Notes under the pieces: model-generated
What the model was told of the DNA's origin: nothing
The model's input: only the letters and a program-made list of their open reading frames with translations
The model's database searches: none
Program-made: the position numbers and the translations under genes
Shown here: piece after piece, positions 1-7,579 of the stretch
Layout of the letters: each line of letters opens with the position of its first letter
Position numbering within the stretch: position 1 is the first letter of the stretch
NCBI GenBank assembly: GCA_002688185.1
Contig: NZCE01000022.1
Span: 1-8,613, forward strand
Origin: Spirochaetales bacterium
Lineage (GTDB): Bacteria; Spirochaetota; Spirochaetia; ARS1246
DNA: 8,613 nt
Direction: 5' to 3'

Positions 1-49
1 AGCTAAACCACTCTTCAAACTCGTCCAGCGTTTTAGGGTAAATCTCCAT
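1..49 (-). CDS. IS1595-family-like transposase, N-terminal fragment (cut by window edge)
   Basis: The minus strand from base 49 reads ATG and then 15 more codons to the window edge, giving MEIYPKTLDEFEEWFS. The pattern PKT-x-x-E-F-E-x-x-F-S at the extreme N-terminus is characteristic of IS1595-family (ISXO2-like) transposases. In these it is followed by a TEE-C-YL segment, a zinc finger and a DDE-type catalytic domain, all beyond the edge here. The enzyme would cut and rejoin the ends of its own element. No strong Shine-Dalgarno sequence is visible before the ATG. The assignment rests on only 16 residues, so the family is likely rather than certain. The gene is divergent from every other gene in the window. 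Confidence 0.65.
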   Translation of the reverse strand, partial: MEIYPKTLDEFEEWFS

Positions 50-3044
50 GCAGACACACTACATATGGGGTGCACCGGAGTCAAGTGCATACCCCCAATC
101 TCGAATACGGCGCGTCTCGGAAAGGCGGCGGATTACAGATCCAAAAAACTGTGATTTGTGGTTAGCGCTGCGATCCACGTTCAAGCTGTTTGAGTCGAGA
201 GCGTATGGAGAACGCCTTGGCATCGAGCCCCTGGGGGGAGAGCTCTTCTCTACTTCAGCTCTCGGCGTGCTTGATGCCTGCGATTTGACAAACGATATCC
301 TCTCGCATTGTTTTAGAAAGCTCGGGTGGTTCTTGGACAGCGAAAGCAGAAGCATGATTAGGGTGAGCTACGGCTCCCTCAATGTGGAGGAGTTCGGTTC
401 CGTCTACGAAGGCCTGCTTGAATACGATCCAAAGCTTACAAAGAAAGGAGCCGGATTTTCATTTAACCTGGTACGAGGGGAAGGAAGGTCGGCATCAGGA
501 TCGTACTACACGCCGGAGGAGCTCACCCAGCCCCTAATTCACCACTCTCTGGATCATGTGATAGGCGCCAAGAAGAGCCAGGACGACGCAGTTGCCGGTC
601 TGCTATCCATAACCGTCTGTGACGCGGCTTGCGGAAGCGGCCATTTCCTTCTCGGTGCGGCGAGAAGGATCGGTCTGGAGTTGGCCAGAGCCAGGACAGG
701 TCACGAGCAGCCGGCGCCGGGGGATGTACGGCGAGGCGTGAGGGATGCGATACGGAACTGCATCTACGGCGTGGATGTGAATCCATATGCCGTTGAGCTC
801 TGCAGGGTGGCGTTGTGGCTTGAAGCTCATGAGCCGGGAGAGCCGCTCAACTTCCTGGACCACCGGATCAAATGCGGCGATGCAGTGGTCGGACTCGGGC
901 GACAAGAGGATCTGGGCAGAGGAATTGCGAATGAAGCGTTCAAGACCAGACCGGGGGATGAGAAGACGGTTGCTGCGATGTACCGCAAGAGCAATAAAAA
1001 AGAGCGGAACGACACAAGTTCCAAACAGGACGTATGGAGCTTTTCAGAAAACGTAGATAAAGATCTGGTGATTCTTCAGGCGTTCATCAAGCGCGTCACC
1101 ATAATGCCGGAGACCACTCCTGAAGAAATCGAACATAAAAAGCGCGAGTATATGGGGATGTTGTCCGGCCCGAATTTCTCACACCTCAAGACACTCGCGG
1201 ACATGCAAACGGCCCAGTTCTTTCTGCCTAAAATCGAGGCGAACCAAGGCATACTCTGCACCGAGGCTGACTATCGGTCGTACCTCGTTGGAGAGACGGC
1301 CATGACAGGAAGCGGACAAGTTGGGGCAGCCAGGGAAGTGGCGCAGCGGAAGCTATTCTTTCACTGGTTCCTCGAGTTTCCGGAGGTCTTTGCAGAAGGC
1401 GGATTCGACTGCATGGTTGGGAATCCGCCGTTTCTGGGTGGGCAGCGCCTCACAGGTACATTTGGCAATGACTATGCGGATTGGCTAAAAGCCGAATACG
1501 CGCCCGCGAGATCCATCGACTTGGTAGGATTTTTTTTCAGACGCTACTTCGATCTGCTTCGACCGAGCGGGCACTTTGGATTATTGGCAACAAACACAAT
1601 AGCTCAAGGCGGTACAAGAGAAGGCGGTTTACAGGTCATATCTGAAGCGGGCGGAGAGATAACGTTTGCGGTCCGATCGATGCCCTGGCCCGGAGTTGCT
1701 GCGGTATCGGTTTCGCTTGTGGCTATATCAAAGGGATCTTTCAAAGGTCACATGCGCCTCGACGGCCGCGGGGTGAAGATAATATCGACGTACCTGGATG
1801 ACTCGGAAGATCTGGGCGATCCATTTCCGCTGGTGCGGAATGCAGATAAAAGCTTTCAAGGGTCCATTGTGCTCGGGAAAGGCTTCGTGCTCGAACCTGA
1901 GGAAGCTGAAGCCCTCATTCGAAAAGACGAGAAGAATCGGGACGTGATATTGCCGTACTTAAACGGCGAAGATCTCAATTCCCGTCCGGATCAGAGCCCG
2001 AGCCGTTACGTTATCAACTTCTTCGATTGGCCGATTGAGAAGGCGAAGGAGTATTCGGACTGTTTCAGGATTGTCGAGGAGAAGGTGAGGCCGGAGAGAG
2101 CTCGGAAAAAAAAAGATGGAACTTTCACGGTCCGCAAACCCCGTCGTGAGAAATGGTGGCAATTCGCCGAAAGGGCCTCCAAGCTGTATCGCGCGATCGA
2201 GCCGTTGGAGCGGGTGTTGGTGGTGGTATTGCATAGCAAAATTCTGATAATTGCCACATCTCCATGTACTTCTGTCTTTTCCCACGCCTTGGCGGTCTTT
2301 GGGCTAGATGACAATGCCAGCTTTACATTGCTAAACTCATTTGCGCATGAGCATTGGGCATGGAAGTATTCCGGAACAATACGTGAAGCCGGTATACGTT
2401 ACTCTCCTTCGAGGGCTTTTGAAACATACCCATTTCCATCAAATGGCGGGTTGAGTCATGTCATTTTTGTGAAATTGACAGAATTGGGCATGCGATACAT
2501 CTCAGATAGAAAGCGAATTATGGCTTCGTTGAATGTCGGACTCACAAAGCTGTACAACCAGTTCCACAATTGCGGTCTTGAAGGAATCCATGGTGACTTG
2601 ACAGACACGCAAGTCGGCGAAAAATACGGCAAAGAAACGCTGAACCTTTGGAAACATCTGAAGTCGCCTACGGACGCCATAAATTTCAATGATGCCGTAG
2701 CAAGGATCAAAGAATTCCGCCAGCTACACACAAAGCTAGACCTCGCCGTCCTCGAAGCATACGGCTGGACCGACATCGACCTCGCCCACGATTTCTACGA
2801 AGTAGACTACCTCCCGGAAAATGATCGCATCAGGTACACAATGAGCCCGGAGGCTCGCAAAGAAGTCCTGAAGCGGCTTTTGAAACTCAATCACCGGTAT
2901 CACGATGAAGAAGTAGCTGAGGGAATTGCAGATGAAAAAGGTAAACCGATAAAAGGGGCAAAGAAGAAAAGCAAAAAGACAGTAGATGACTACTCGATGC
3001 ATAGTGAGCTATTCCCGCCGGAAGAACGGGGAGAGTTGGTATGA
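48..3044 (+). pseudogene. Eco57I-type adenine-N6 DNA methyltransferase, N-terminus replaced by IS sequence
   Basis: This large gamma-class amino-methyltransferase would transfer a methyl group from S-adenosylmethionine to adenine N6 in DNA. Visible motifs, numbered from the ATG at 48, are YYTPEE (153-158), the SAM-binding motif DAACGSGHF (192-200), the acidic-loop motif IYGVDVNP (239-246) and the catalytic NPPF (459-462). The roughly 210 residues between the last two are typical of the Eco57I/type IIG-like class. The region after about residue 550 probably holds target recognition. The C-terminus has the familiar AYGW...LLKLNHRYHDEE ending and a lysine-rich tail. The first 16 or so residues are encoded by the IS end, and recognisable family sequence begins near residue 17 (QSRIRRVSERRR). 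The ORF is open only back to a stop at 39-41. Full-length relatives normally carry several hundred more N-terminal residues, so the gene is probably a 3' remnant, though every core catalytic motif remains. It could belong to a type IIG, BREX-like or DISARM-like methylase group; the sequence alone does not decide. No nuclease motif was recognised. Confidence 0.8.
67..95. repeat. Imperfect inverted repeat (hairpin) in the IS end
   Basis: GGGGTGCAC at 67-75 is complementary to GTGCATACCCC at 85-95, apart from a two-base bulge, with loop 76-84. It lies between the transposase start and the point where methyltransferase homology begins, so it most likely belongs to the terminal recognition region of the IS. 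It is also translated as part of the chimeric N-terminus of the methyltransferase ORF. Confidence 0.7.
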
Positions 3045-3073
3045 TTTATGCTTGTTCATTAATATCTTCACCC

Positions 3074-3103
3074 GGATCGATTGGCCGGATTTCCGGTCGA
3101 TCT
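3074..3103 (+). other. Intergenic stem-loop upstream of rmuC
   Basis: GATCGATTGG (3075-3084) pairs with CCGGTCGATC (3093-3102) over ten positions, two of them G-U in RNA, around an eight-base loop, with a possible extra G-U pair outside. No T-tract follows, so it is not a typical intrinsic terminator. It sits just before the rmuC ribosome binding site and could protect or pause the mRNA or influence rmuC translation. That role is inference. Confidence 0.5.
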
Positions 3104-3123
3104 CCACAAAAGGAAAATATTGA

Positions 3124-4467
3124 ATGATCTCTACAAGTATCGCCGTAGTCATGGCACTTGTCGCCGCACTTACCGCTTTTCTTATCGCTTATTTCATTAT
3201 GAGAATCAAAGGCGAACGGATTCGCGCAGAGCTCGAGACATTGCGGCCAGTATTAAAAGAGAAAGATGAGCTGAATAGAGCCCTTGAAGATGAGCGGATA
3301 TCGCGTGCCCGGATCGAGGAAAAAATATCGTCAACAAGTGAGAAACTTGAATGGACCGAGAAGGCAGAGGAAAAACTCAGAGAGGCTTTCCAGTCGCTTT
3401 CATCGCAGGCGTTGCGGCTCAATGCTAACGAGGTTCAGAAACGGAGCAATGACATTCTCGAGGGGTTCAAGAAACGCCTCGATGGTGACTGGAATACCCA
3501 GAAGGAATCGTTCAAAAACATCGTTGAGCCGATTGGCAAGGAACTGGAAAAACTCGATAGGCAAGTCCAGGATATGGAGAAAAACCGGCAGGGGGCCTAT
3601 CAAGGGCTTACGGAGCAAGTCGTGGAGCTGGTGAGAAGAAATCAGGAGCTCCATACTGCCACCGTTTCGCTATCCACCGCTCTGCGATCGTCAAGAACCC
3701 GCGGCAAATGGGGCGAGGTACAACTCCGCCGTATTGCCGAAATGGCCGGAATGGTCGACCACGTGGATTTCGAAGAACAGGCACAGGTAGAAGGGCAAAG
3801 ACCCGACATGACCGTCCGGCTCCCGAATGAAGGCATTATTCCGGTTGATGCAAAGGCGCCGATGGACGCCTACCTGGACGCCCAAGAGGCGAACACAGAA
3901 GAGGAAATGACCGGCAAACTTGCGGCTCATGCAAAAGCTCTCCGTGCTCACATGAATAGCCTTGCAAAGAAGGCATATTGGTCTCAATTTGATCGATCAC
4001 CGGATTTTGTCGTCATGTTAATTCCCTATGAATCGGGCCTAACGACGGCATTCCAGTCGGATCCGGAGCTGCTCGACAACGCACTGGACAATAGAGTGCT
4101 CATCGTCTCACCGGTAACACTCCTTGCCTTGCTTAAAACGACGGCGCTCGGGTGGATGCAGCTCAAGCTCGCTCGAAATGCTCAGGATATCGCCGATCAA
4201 GGCAAAGAAATCGCCAATAGATTCGGGACATTTCTCTCCCATTTCGCGGATATTGGGTCAAAGCTCGACGGTGCCATGGGAAGCTACAATAAGGCAATTG
4301 CATCGGCCGAAAAACGTCTCATGCCGTCATTCCGTAAGCTCTCGGAAATGACATTGTTGACGGATTCGCCTGAGGCTCCTCCGGCTATAGAGAATAAAGC
4401 TCGAGCAATCGAGGATGGTCAGCTGTCGGTTGCCGACGAGAAGCCAGGAGAAGACGTTGAAGGATAG
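3124..4467 (+). CDS. rmuC: RmuC family protein (putative DNA recombination nuclease)
   Basis: The 447-residue protein has standard RmuC length and layout. A hydrophobic membrane anchor at about residues 6-26 is followed by a charged coiled coil to about residue 180 and then the conserved RmuC domain. Diagnostic motifs are RGKWGEVQLRRI (193-204), RPD (226-228), PVDAKAP (240-246), and the later SPVTLLALLKTTALGW and YNKA segments. D228, D242 and K244 form a PD...DxK-like set, consistent with the predicted restriction-endonuclease fold of the family. RmuC proteins are linked to limiting DNA rearrangement at inverted repeats, but their chemistry is poorly defined. AAAGGA ends about ten bases before the ATG at 3124 and supports this start. 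The gene lies 79 bases after the methyltransferase ORF and is followed by Zorya-like genes, so it may be a defence-associated copy rather than the housekeeping one. The C-terminal ~40 residues are acidic, low-complexity and variable. Confidence 0.93.
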   Translation: MISTSIAVVMALVAALTAFLIAYFIMRIKGERIRAELETLRPVLKEKDELNRALEDERISRARIEEKISSTSEKLEWTEKAEEKLREAFQSLSSQALRLNANEVQKRSNDILEGFKKRLDGDWNTQKESFKNIVEPIGKELEKLDRQVQDMEKNRQGAYQGLTEQVVELVRRNQELHTATVSLSTALRSSRTRGKWGEVQLRRIAEMAGMVDHVDFEEQAQVEGQRPDMTVRLPNEGIIPVDAKAPMDAYLDAQEANTEEEMTGKLAAHAKALRAHMNSLAKKAYWSQFDRSPDFVVMLIPYESGLTTAFQSDPELLDNALDNRVLIVSPVTLLALLKTTALGWMQLKLARNAQDIADQGKEIANRFGTFLSHFADIGSKLDGAMGSYNKAIASAEKRLMPSFRKLSEMTLLTDSPEAPPAIENKARAIEDGQLSVADEKPGEDVEG

Positions 4468-4540
4468 TGCGGCCGAGATTGTGGCGCTGCTACTGGAGTT
4501 ACGGCGATGGAACTTGGGTTACGGGAAATATCGTCGGTAG
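4457..4540 (+). CDS. Possible 27-residue leader peptide overlapping the rmuC end
   Basis: A TTG at 4457 is preceded by AGGAG (4446-4450) at six-base spacing. It opens 27 codons, including the run IVALLLELRRWNLGYGKYRR, and ends in TAG at 4538-4540. The ORF overlaps the last 11 bases of rmuC in another frame and is in the same frame as the downstream zorA-like gene. It may be a translated coupling peptide between rmuC and zorA, or the remnant of an N-terminal extension or lost gene cut off by the amber codon. No family is recognised and the ORF is short, so it may be chance. Confidence 0.3.
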   Translation: MKDSAAEIVALLLELRRWNLGYGKYRR

Positions 4541-4566
4541 TGTGTGTGGCAAGCAGTACGTGAAGC

Positions 4567-4573
4567 AAGGGAG
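4567..4573 (+). promoter_or_regulatory. Ribosome binding site fixing the zorA-like start
   Basis: AAGGGAG at 4567-4573 is spaced six bases before the ATG at 4580. This favours ATG 4580 over the in-frame GTG at 4544, which would add 12 charged residues and has no comparable site upstream. Confidence 0.7.
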
Positions 4574-4579
4574 TGGAAA

Positions 4580-6151
4580 ATGCAACCGAGATCCATTATT
4601 ACCGTCGCAGGGTGCCTCCTTATTTTCATCTTCTTTCTAGTGACTTGGTTGCGTGTCGGCTCGATGCGCCGGAAGATCACCAAAGTGTACACGTCGTGGA
4701 AAGGGAATAGCGCAGATCTTAAGAATGGAATAATCTCTACCCTGTGGATAGAATATTCAGATACGTTTGTAGATGTGGATAGTGCCAAGAAAACGAGTCA
4801 TCATGCAAGCGATTTTTTTTCACTGAGACGCATACTATCAGCTATCGGCATGGGTCGACACGCGTCAGTTGCTCTGAGTATGCCCGGTGCTCTTGTCGGT
4901 ATGGGTATTGCGGGCACATTTTTTGGAATGATTTCGGGTTTGAGCGGCTTCAACCCAGCCAGCGATCGCATAATCGACAGCATCACATCTCTGCTTACCG
5001 GTATAAATACAGCATTTTACACGTCCTTGTGTGGAATGGTGCTGTCTCTAATCTTGAACTTGTTTAGGATCAAACGGAACTTCTCAGAGTGTGAGCAGAA
5101 AATCGCAGAACTCTCTTCCGCCCTTGACTCTCAATACCATATAGATGGGTTTCAATTCCTTCATGCGATGTTCGTCGCAAAAGATGAGCATGAAAATGAG
5201 ATCCTGCCGCGTCAAATGCTAATAAAAGTTGCCAAAGAGTCGGAGGAGCAGACAAGAGCGCTCGATAGCTTTTCAACGGACCTTGCCGATAAAATCAAGA
5301 ATATGTCGGATGGAATCCTCGATAAATATAACGATGAGATCTATTCGCTGTACAACGATGTTATTCAGCCGCTTATGGACAAACTCACCAAGGGGCTAGA
5401 GCAACTTATTGAAGAAAAAAAGGCAACCGGCGTCGAGACAGTGCAGGGCATCATAAAGGAACTCGAAGAATCGATGAGTACGATGATAGGAGGATTTCAG
5501 GAAACTTTAACCGGAAATACGAAGTCCGAGCTTGAAACGCTGGCAACGATTCTTGGGGAAGCGGGAGCGTCTTTTGCCGTACTACCGGAGATGATTGAGA
5601 AAGTCAACAAACAGCAGGAAGACCAAATGACCCTAATGGATGAAGTGACAAATTCTATGCGCCGGCTGAGCGCGTCGTTTAGGTTCCAAGTTGAGACAGT
5701 CGGGGAGTCATTGGATAAGATGATAGAAATCCAACAGCAATACATTACAATAAGTCAGGCACTGTCAGGCGTGTCTGAGTCCATGTCAGGCGCGGCGACA
5801 GATCTTTCATCTTCCTCAAATAATCTCTTCGAGCGCGCCGAGAGTCTTGCTACGTTGCATTCAGAGACCGGTGAATCTATGCGCTCAGTTGTACAAAGCG
5901 TTGAAAACGCCGAATCGGGTTTTCGGCAGGTCGACGAAAGCCTTGGTTCGGTGTTTGAAACGCTAAACAGCGGGATGAATGAATACAGCGCAGTAGTTCG
6001 CGACACCTTAAATGATTATCTTGCTCAATATGTTGATTCTGTGGGAAAGTTCGCCGATCGTTTGGCAGGTGCCGCGGACGGAATAAGTGATAGTGTCCAA
6101 GATCTAGTTGATGCAATCCAAGCGAATAAACCGGCCGCCCCGACCGGATAA
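4580..6151 (+). CDS. zorA: ZorA-like MotA/TolQ/ExbB-family membrane motor protein
   Basis: With the ATG at 4580 the protein has 523 residues. A first transmembrane helix lies at about 6-24, followed by a cytoplasmic stretch. The MotA/ExbB core follows: PGALVGMGIAGTFFGMISGL (102-121) as the second helix and GINTAFYTSLCGMVLSLILN (141-160) as the third. T113 and T148/S149 sit where this superfamily has the polar residues of its ion path. From about residue 165 to the end the protein is almost entirely predicted helix rich in E, K, S, D and Q, resembling the long cytoplasmic tail of ZorA. In Zorya, ZorA forms a pentameric inner-membrane proton-driven motor around two ZorB subunits, and the tail carries the signal to cytosolic effectors. 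Here the next gene is ZorC-like and no ZorB follows. The protein is shorter than the E. coli ZorA I remember (about 730 residues). A plain TolQ/ExbB homologue is less likely, given the tail and neighbours. Confidence 0.8.
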   Translation: MQPRSIITVAGCLLIFIFFLVTWLRVGSMRRKITKVYTSWKGNSADLKNGIISTLWIEYSDTFVDVDSAKKTSHHASDFFSLRRILSAIGMGRHASVALSMPGALVGMGIAGTFFGMISGLSGFNPASDRIIDSITSLLTGINTAFYTSLCGMVLSLILNLFRIKRNFSECEQKIAELSSALDSQYHIDGFQFLHAMFVAKDEHENEILPRQMLIKVAKESEEQTRALDSFSTDLADKIKNMSDGILDKYNDEIYSLYNDVIQPLMDKLTKGLEQLIEEKKATGVETVQGIIKELEESMSTMIGGFQETLTGNTKSELETLATILGEAGASFAVLPEMIEKVNKQQEDQMTLMDEVTNSMRRLSASFRFQVETVGESLDKMIEIQQQYITISQALSGVSESMSGAATDLSSSSNNLFERAESLATLHSETGESMRSVVQSVENAESGFRQVDESLGSVFETLNSGMNEYSAVVRDTLNDYLAQYVDSVGKFADRLAGAADGISDSVQDLVDAIQANKPAAPTG

Positions 6152-6163
6152 TAGCAACATAAA

Positions 6164-7579
6164 ATGAAATCCATAGAGAATTTGAGTCGATTCCAGCACC
6201 GTGCAGCTTCCTTGATGTCGATTTCAAATGATTTGAAAACAGATAAGATGGACATCATGATCGCGGAAAAAACTGATAAGCTATCTAGAAAACTGGATTC
6301 TTTCGGAGGCGTCAATTCTGAGATTGAAAAAGACCGCGTGAGTGAAGCTTTTCGTCGATATATAGCATTCCACGGCTTCAAATCAGCCGGGCAAATCAGT
6401 ACTCGCGATCTGAAATATCTATCGTATGGATTTGCTAGAAAAGATCTCGTAGCCGATATTCCTCTAATAGCCTCGAATGAATCGACAAACATTTTCGATT
6501 TGCTTTGGCGATACCCTCGCTCAGCCTACATTGGTCCGGTTCTTCGAGCCGCTTTTCTTCACTGGGAAACACTGTTGCGGGCATCGAACTGCTGGGACTC
6601 TTATGTTGCGTTCATGCGTATGTCTTTGAGTAACTATTCTGGTAGGAATCCCCAGTATAATGCCATTAGGGAAAATATAGAGTTTCTAGTGGCAAGGGAT
6701 GGGCCGGAGCGCTTGGGCGCATTCATAGCGCGTGAAAAAAACAGCCCAATGGCGGTGATACGTGACTTTGGTTTTCCGTCCTCACTAATACCGCTCGAGT
6801 ATTTTGATCGAGTGATGATGTCGTACTGCAGGCTAAGAGAGTCGCTCGAATTTGAGAATGTGCCTGAAATAGCTGAACGAGCAGAATTGTCTCAGTCACG
6901 GGAAGTGAGACTTATTATCGTCAGTTTCTTACTACTAAAGACGAATATAAAAGCTTCAGAGATACGGGATTTTGTTCAGACAACGGCAGTTAAGCTCATT
7001 GGGGATCCTCAATATCAGCATAAATGGCGGTTGAGGTCAAATCGTTTTACCCACTTCGAAAAGGATGTAGAAAGGGCCCGAATCCTGCTTGCAGGATGGA
7101 TAAATGAAAACATTGTTATGGTTTTTTTCACCAAACTCAGTGAATCCCGGCAGTTCAACAGAAACCGGCTTGAGTTCTGGCGCAAATACGTTAAATCGAT
7201 CCCATTAATGAAAATAGCCGCATCCAAAAACCAGTTATCTCAAATGTCCGGCCTCGATTTGGCCGATGATCTTCTAAAATCAAGAATAATAATGGTGGAT
7301 GGTGATTCAAGTCCGGCCGCAATTCTTTTTAGAACTGCCAACAATCTGCTAATCGAGTTTGGTAAGCAGAATAATGCGATGTATTGCTATCGATCTGATC
7401 ACAATAACTATGCGCTTTTTGAAATGGATACCATTCGTAGCACCCTGAATATGAAGAACACGAGTTTTCCAGTAATTAGTAATAACCGGATGACCCAAGG
7501 GAGAAAGTTTCACAACGAAGGATGGCAATATGATTTTGAACGCTGGCTTAAGAACGCCATAGGAGTGAAGCATGATTAA
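6164..7579 (+). CDS. zorC: EH-signature domain protein, ZorC-like
   Basis: This 471-residue soluble protein has no membrane segment. The C-terminal third carries the pattern I associate with EH-signature proteins: RLEFWRKYVKSI around residues 335-346 (F338, W339), a hydrophobic strand ending in glutamate E398 (LLIEFGKQNNAMYCY), and H450 with W454 in FHNEGWQYDFERWL near the C-terminus. E398 and H450 would be the name-giving pair. EH-signature proteins (ZorC in type I Zorya) are encoded beside SNF2 helicases and ZorAB and are thought to act on invading DNA with ZorD. The N-terminal 300 residues are helical, low in recognisable motifs, and the gene looks more AT-rich than the methyltransferase. 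It begins 12 bases after the zorA-like stop with no clear Shine-Dalgarno sequence, which suggests translational coupling; a later start such as the methionine at residue 18 is possible. The family call rests on remembered motifs and context, without a profile search. Confidence 0.65.
   Translation: MKSIENLSRFQHRAASLMSISNDLKTDKMDIMIAEKTDKLSRKLDSFGGVNSEIEKDRVSEAFRRYIAFHGFKSAGQISTRDLKYLSYGFARKDLVADIPLIASNESTNIFDLLWRYPRSAYIGPVLRAAFLHWETLLRASNCWDSYVAFMRMSLSNYSGRNPQYNAIRENIEFLVARDGPERLGAFIAREKNSPMAVIRDFGFPSSLIPLEYFDRVMMSYCRLRESLEFENVPEIAERAELSQSREVRLIIVSFLLLKTNIKASEIRDFVQTTAVKLIGDPQYQHKWRLRSNRFTHFEKDVERARILLAGWINENIVMVFFTKLSESRQFNRNRLEFWRKYVKSIPLMKIAASKNQLSQMSGLDLADDLLKSRIIMVDGDSSPAAILFRTANNLLIEFGKQNNAMYCYRSDHNNYALFEMDTIRSTLNMKNTSFPVISNNRMTQGRKFHNEGWQYDFERWLKNAIGVKHD
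7561..7565 (+). promoter_or_regulatory. Ribosome binding site of the helicase-like gene
   Basis: AGGAG at 7561-7565 lies inside the last codons of the zorC-like gene, six bases before the ATG at 7572. The two genes overlap by eight bases (7572-7579), which fixes the start and points to coupled translation. Confidence 0.8.

Larger units (their letters stand above)
1..96 (-). mobile_element. End of an IS1595-family-like insertion sequence
   Basis: The element runs off the left edge. The minus strand carries the start of a transposase, and bases 50-96 are the non-coding IS end. Read on the minus strand the outer end begins GGGGGTATGCAC. Bases 67-75 (GGGGTGCAC) pair with 85-95 (GTGCATACCCC) in a nine-pair stem with a two-base bulge and a nine-base loop, as expected of a structured transposon end. 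The boundary near base 96 is inferred: the tetracytosine run ends there, and from about base 97 the plus strand reads as methyltransferase protein. IS1595-family elements usually make 8-bp target duplications, so bases 97-104 (AATCTCGA) are the candidate duplicated target. The other end lies outside the window, so neither the matching terminal repeat nor the duplication can be confirmed. Confidence 0.65.

Noticed and set aside
48..3044. Assignment of the methylase to DISARM (drmMI) or BREX (pglX)
   Set aside because: None of the other core genes of those systems (drmA/drmB/drmC, or brxA/brxB/brxC/pglZ/brxL) is visible, and the motifs are shared by many Eco57I-type methylases.
3036..3065. Possible promoter before rmuC (TTGGTA, 18-base spacer, TAATAT)
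   Set aside because: Each box matches the sigma-70 consensus at only four of six positions and the spacing is not ideal, which is easily expected by chance.
4544..4579. GTG at 4544 as the zorA-like start
   Set aside because: It adds 12 charged residues before the first membrane helix and has no good ribosome binding site, while ATG 4580 has AAGGGAG at six-base spacing.
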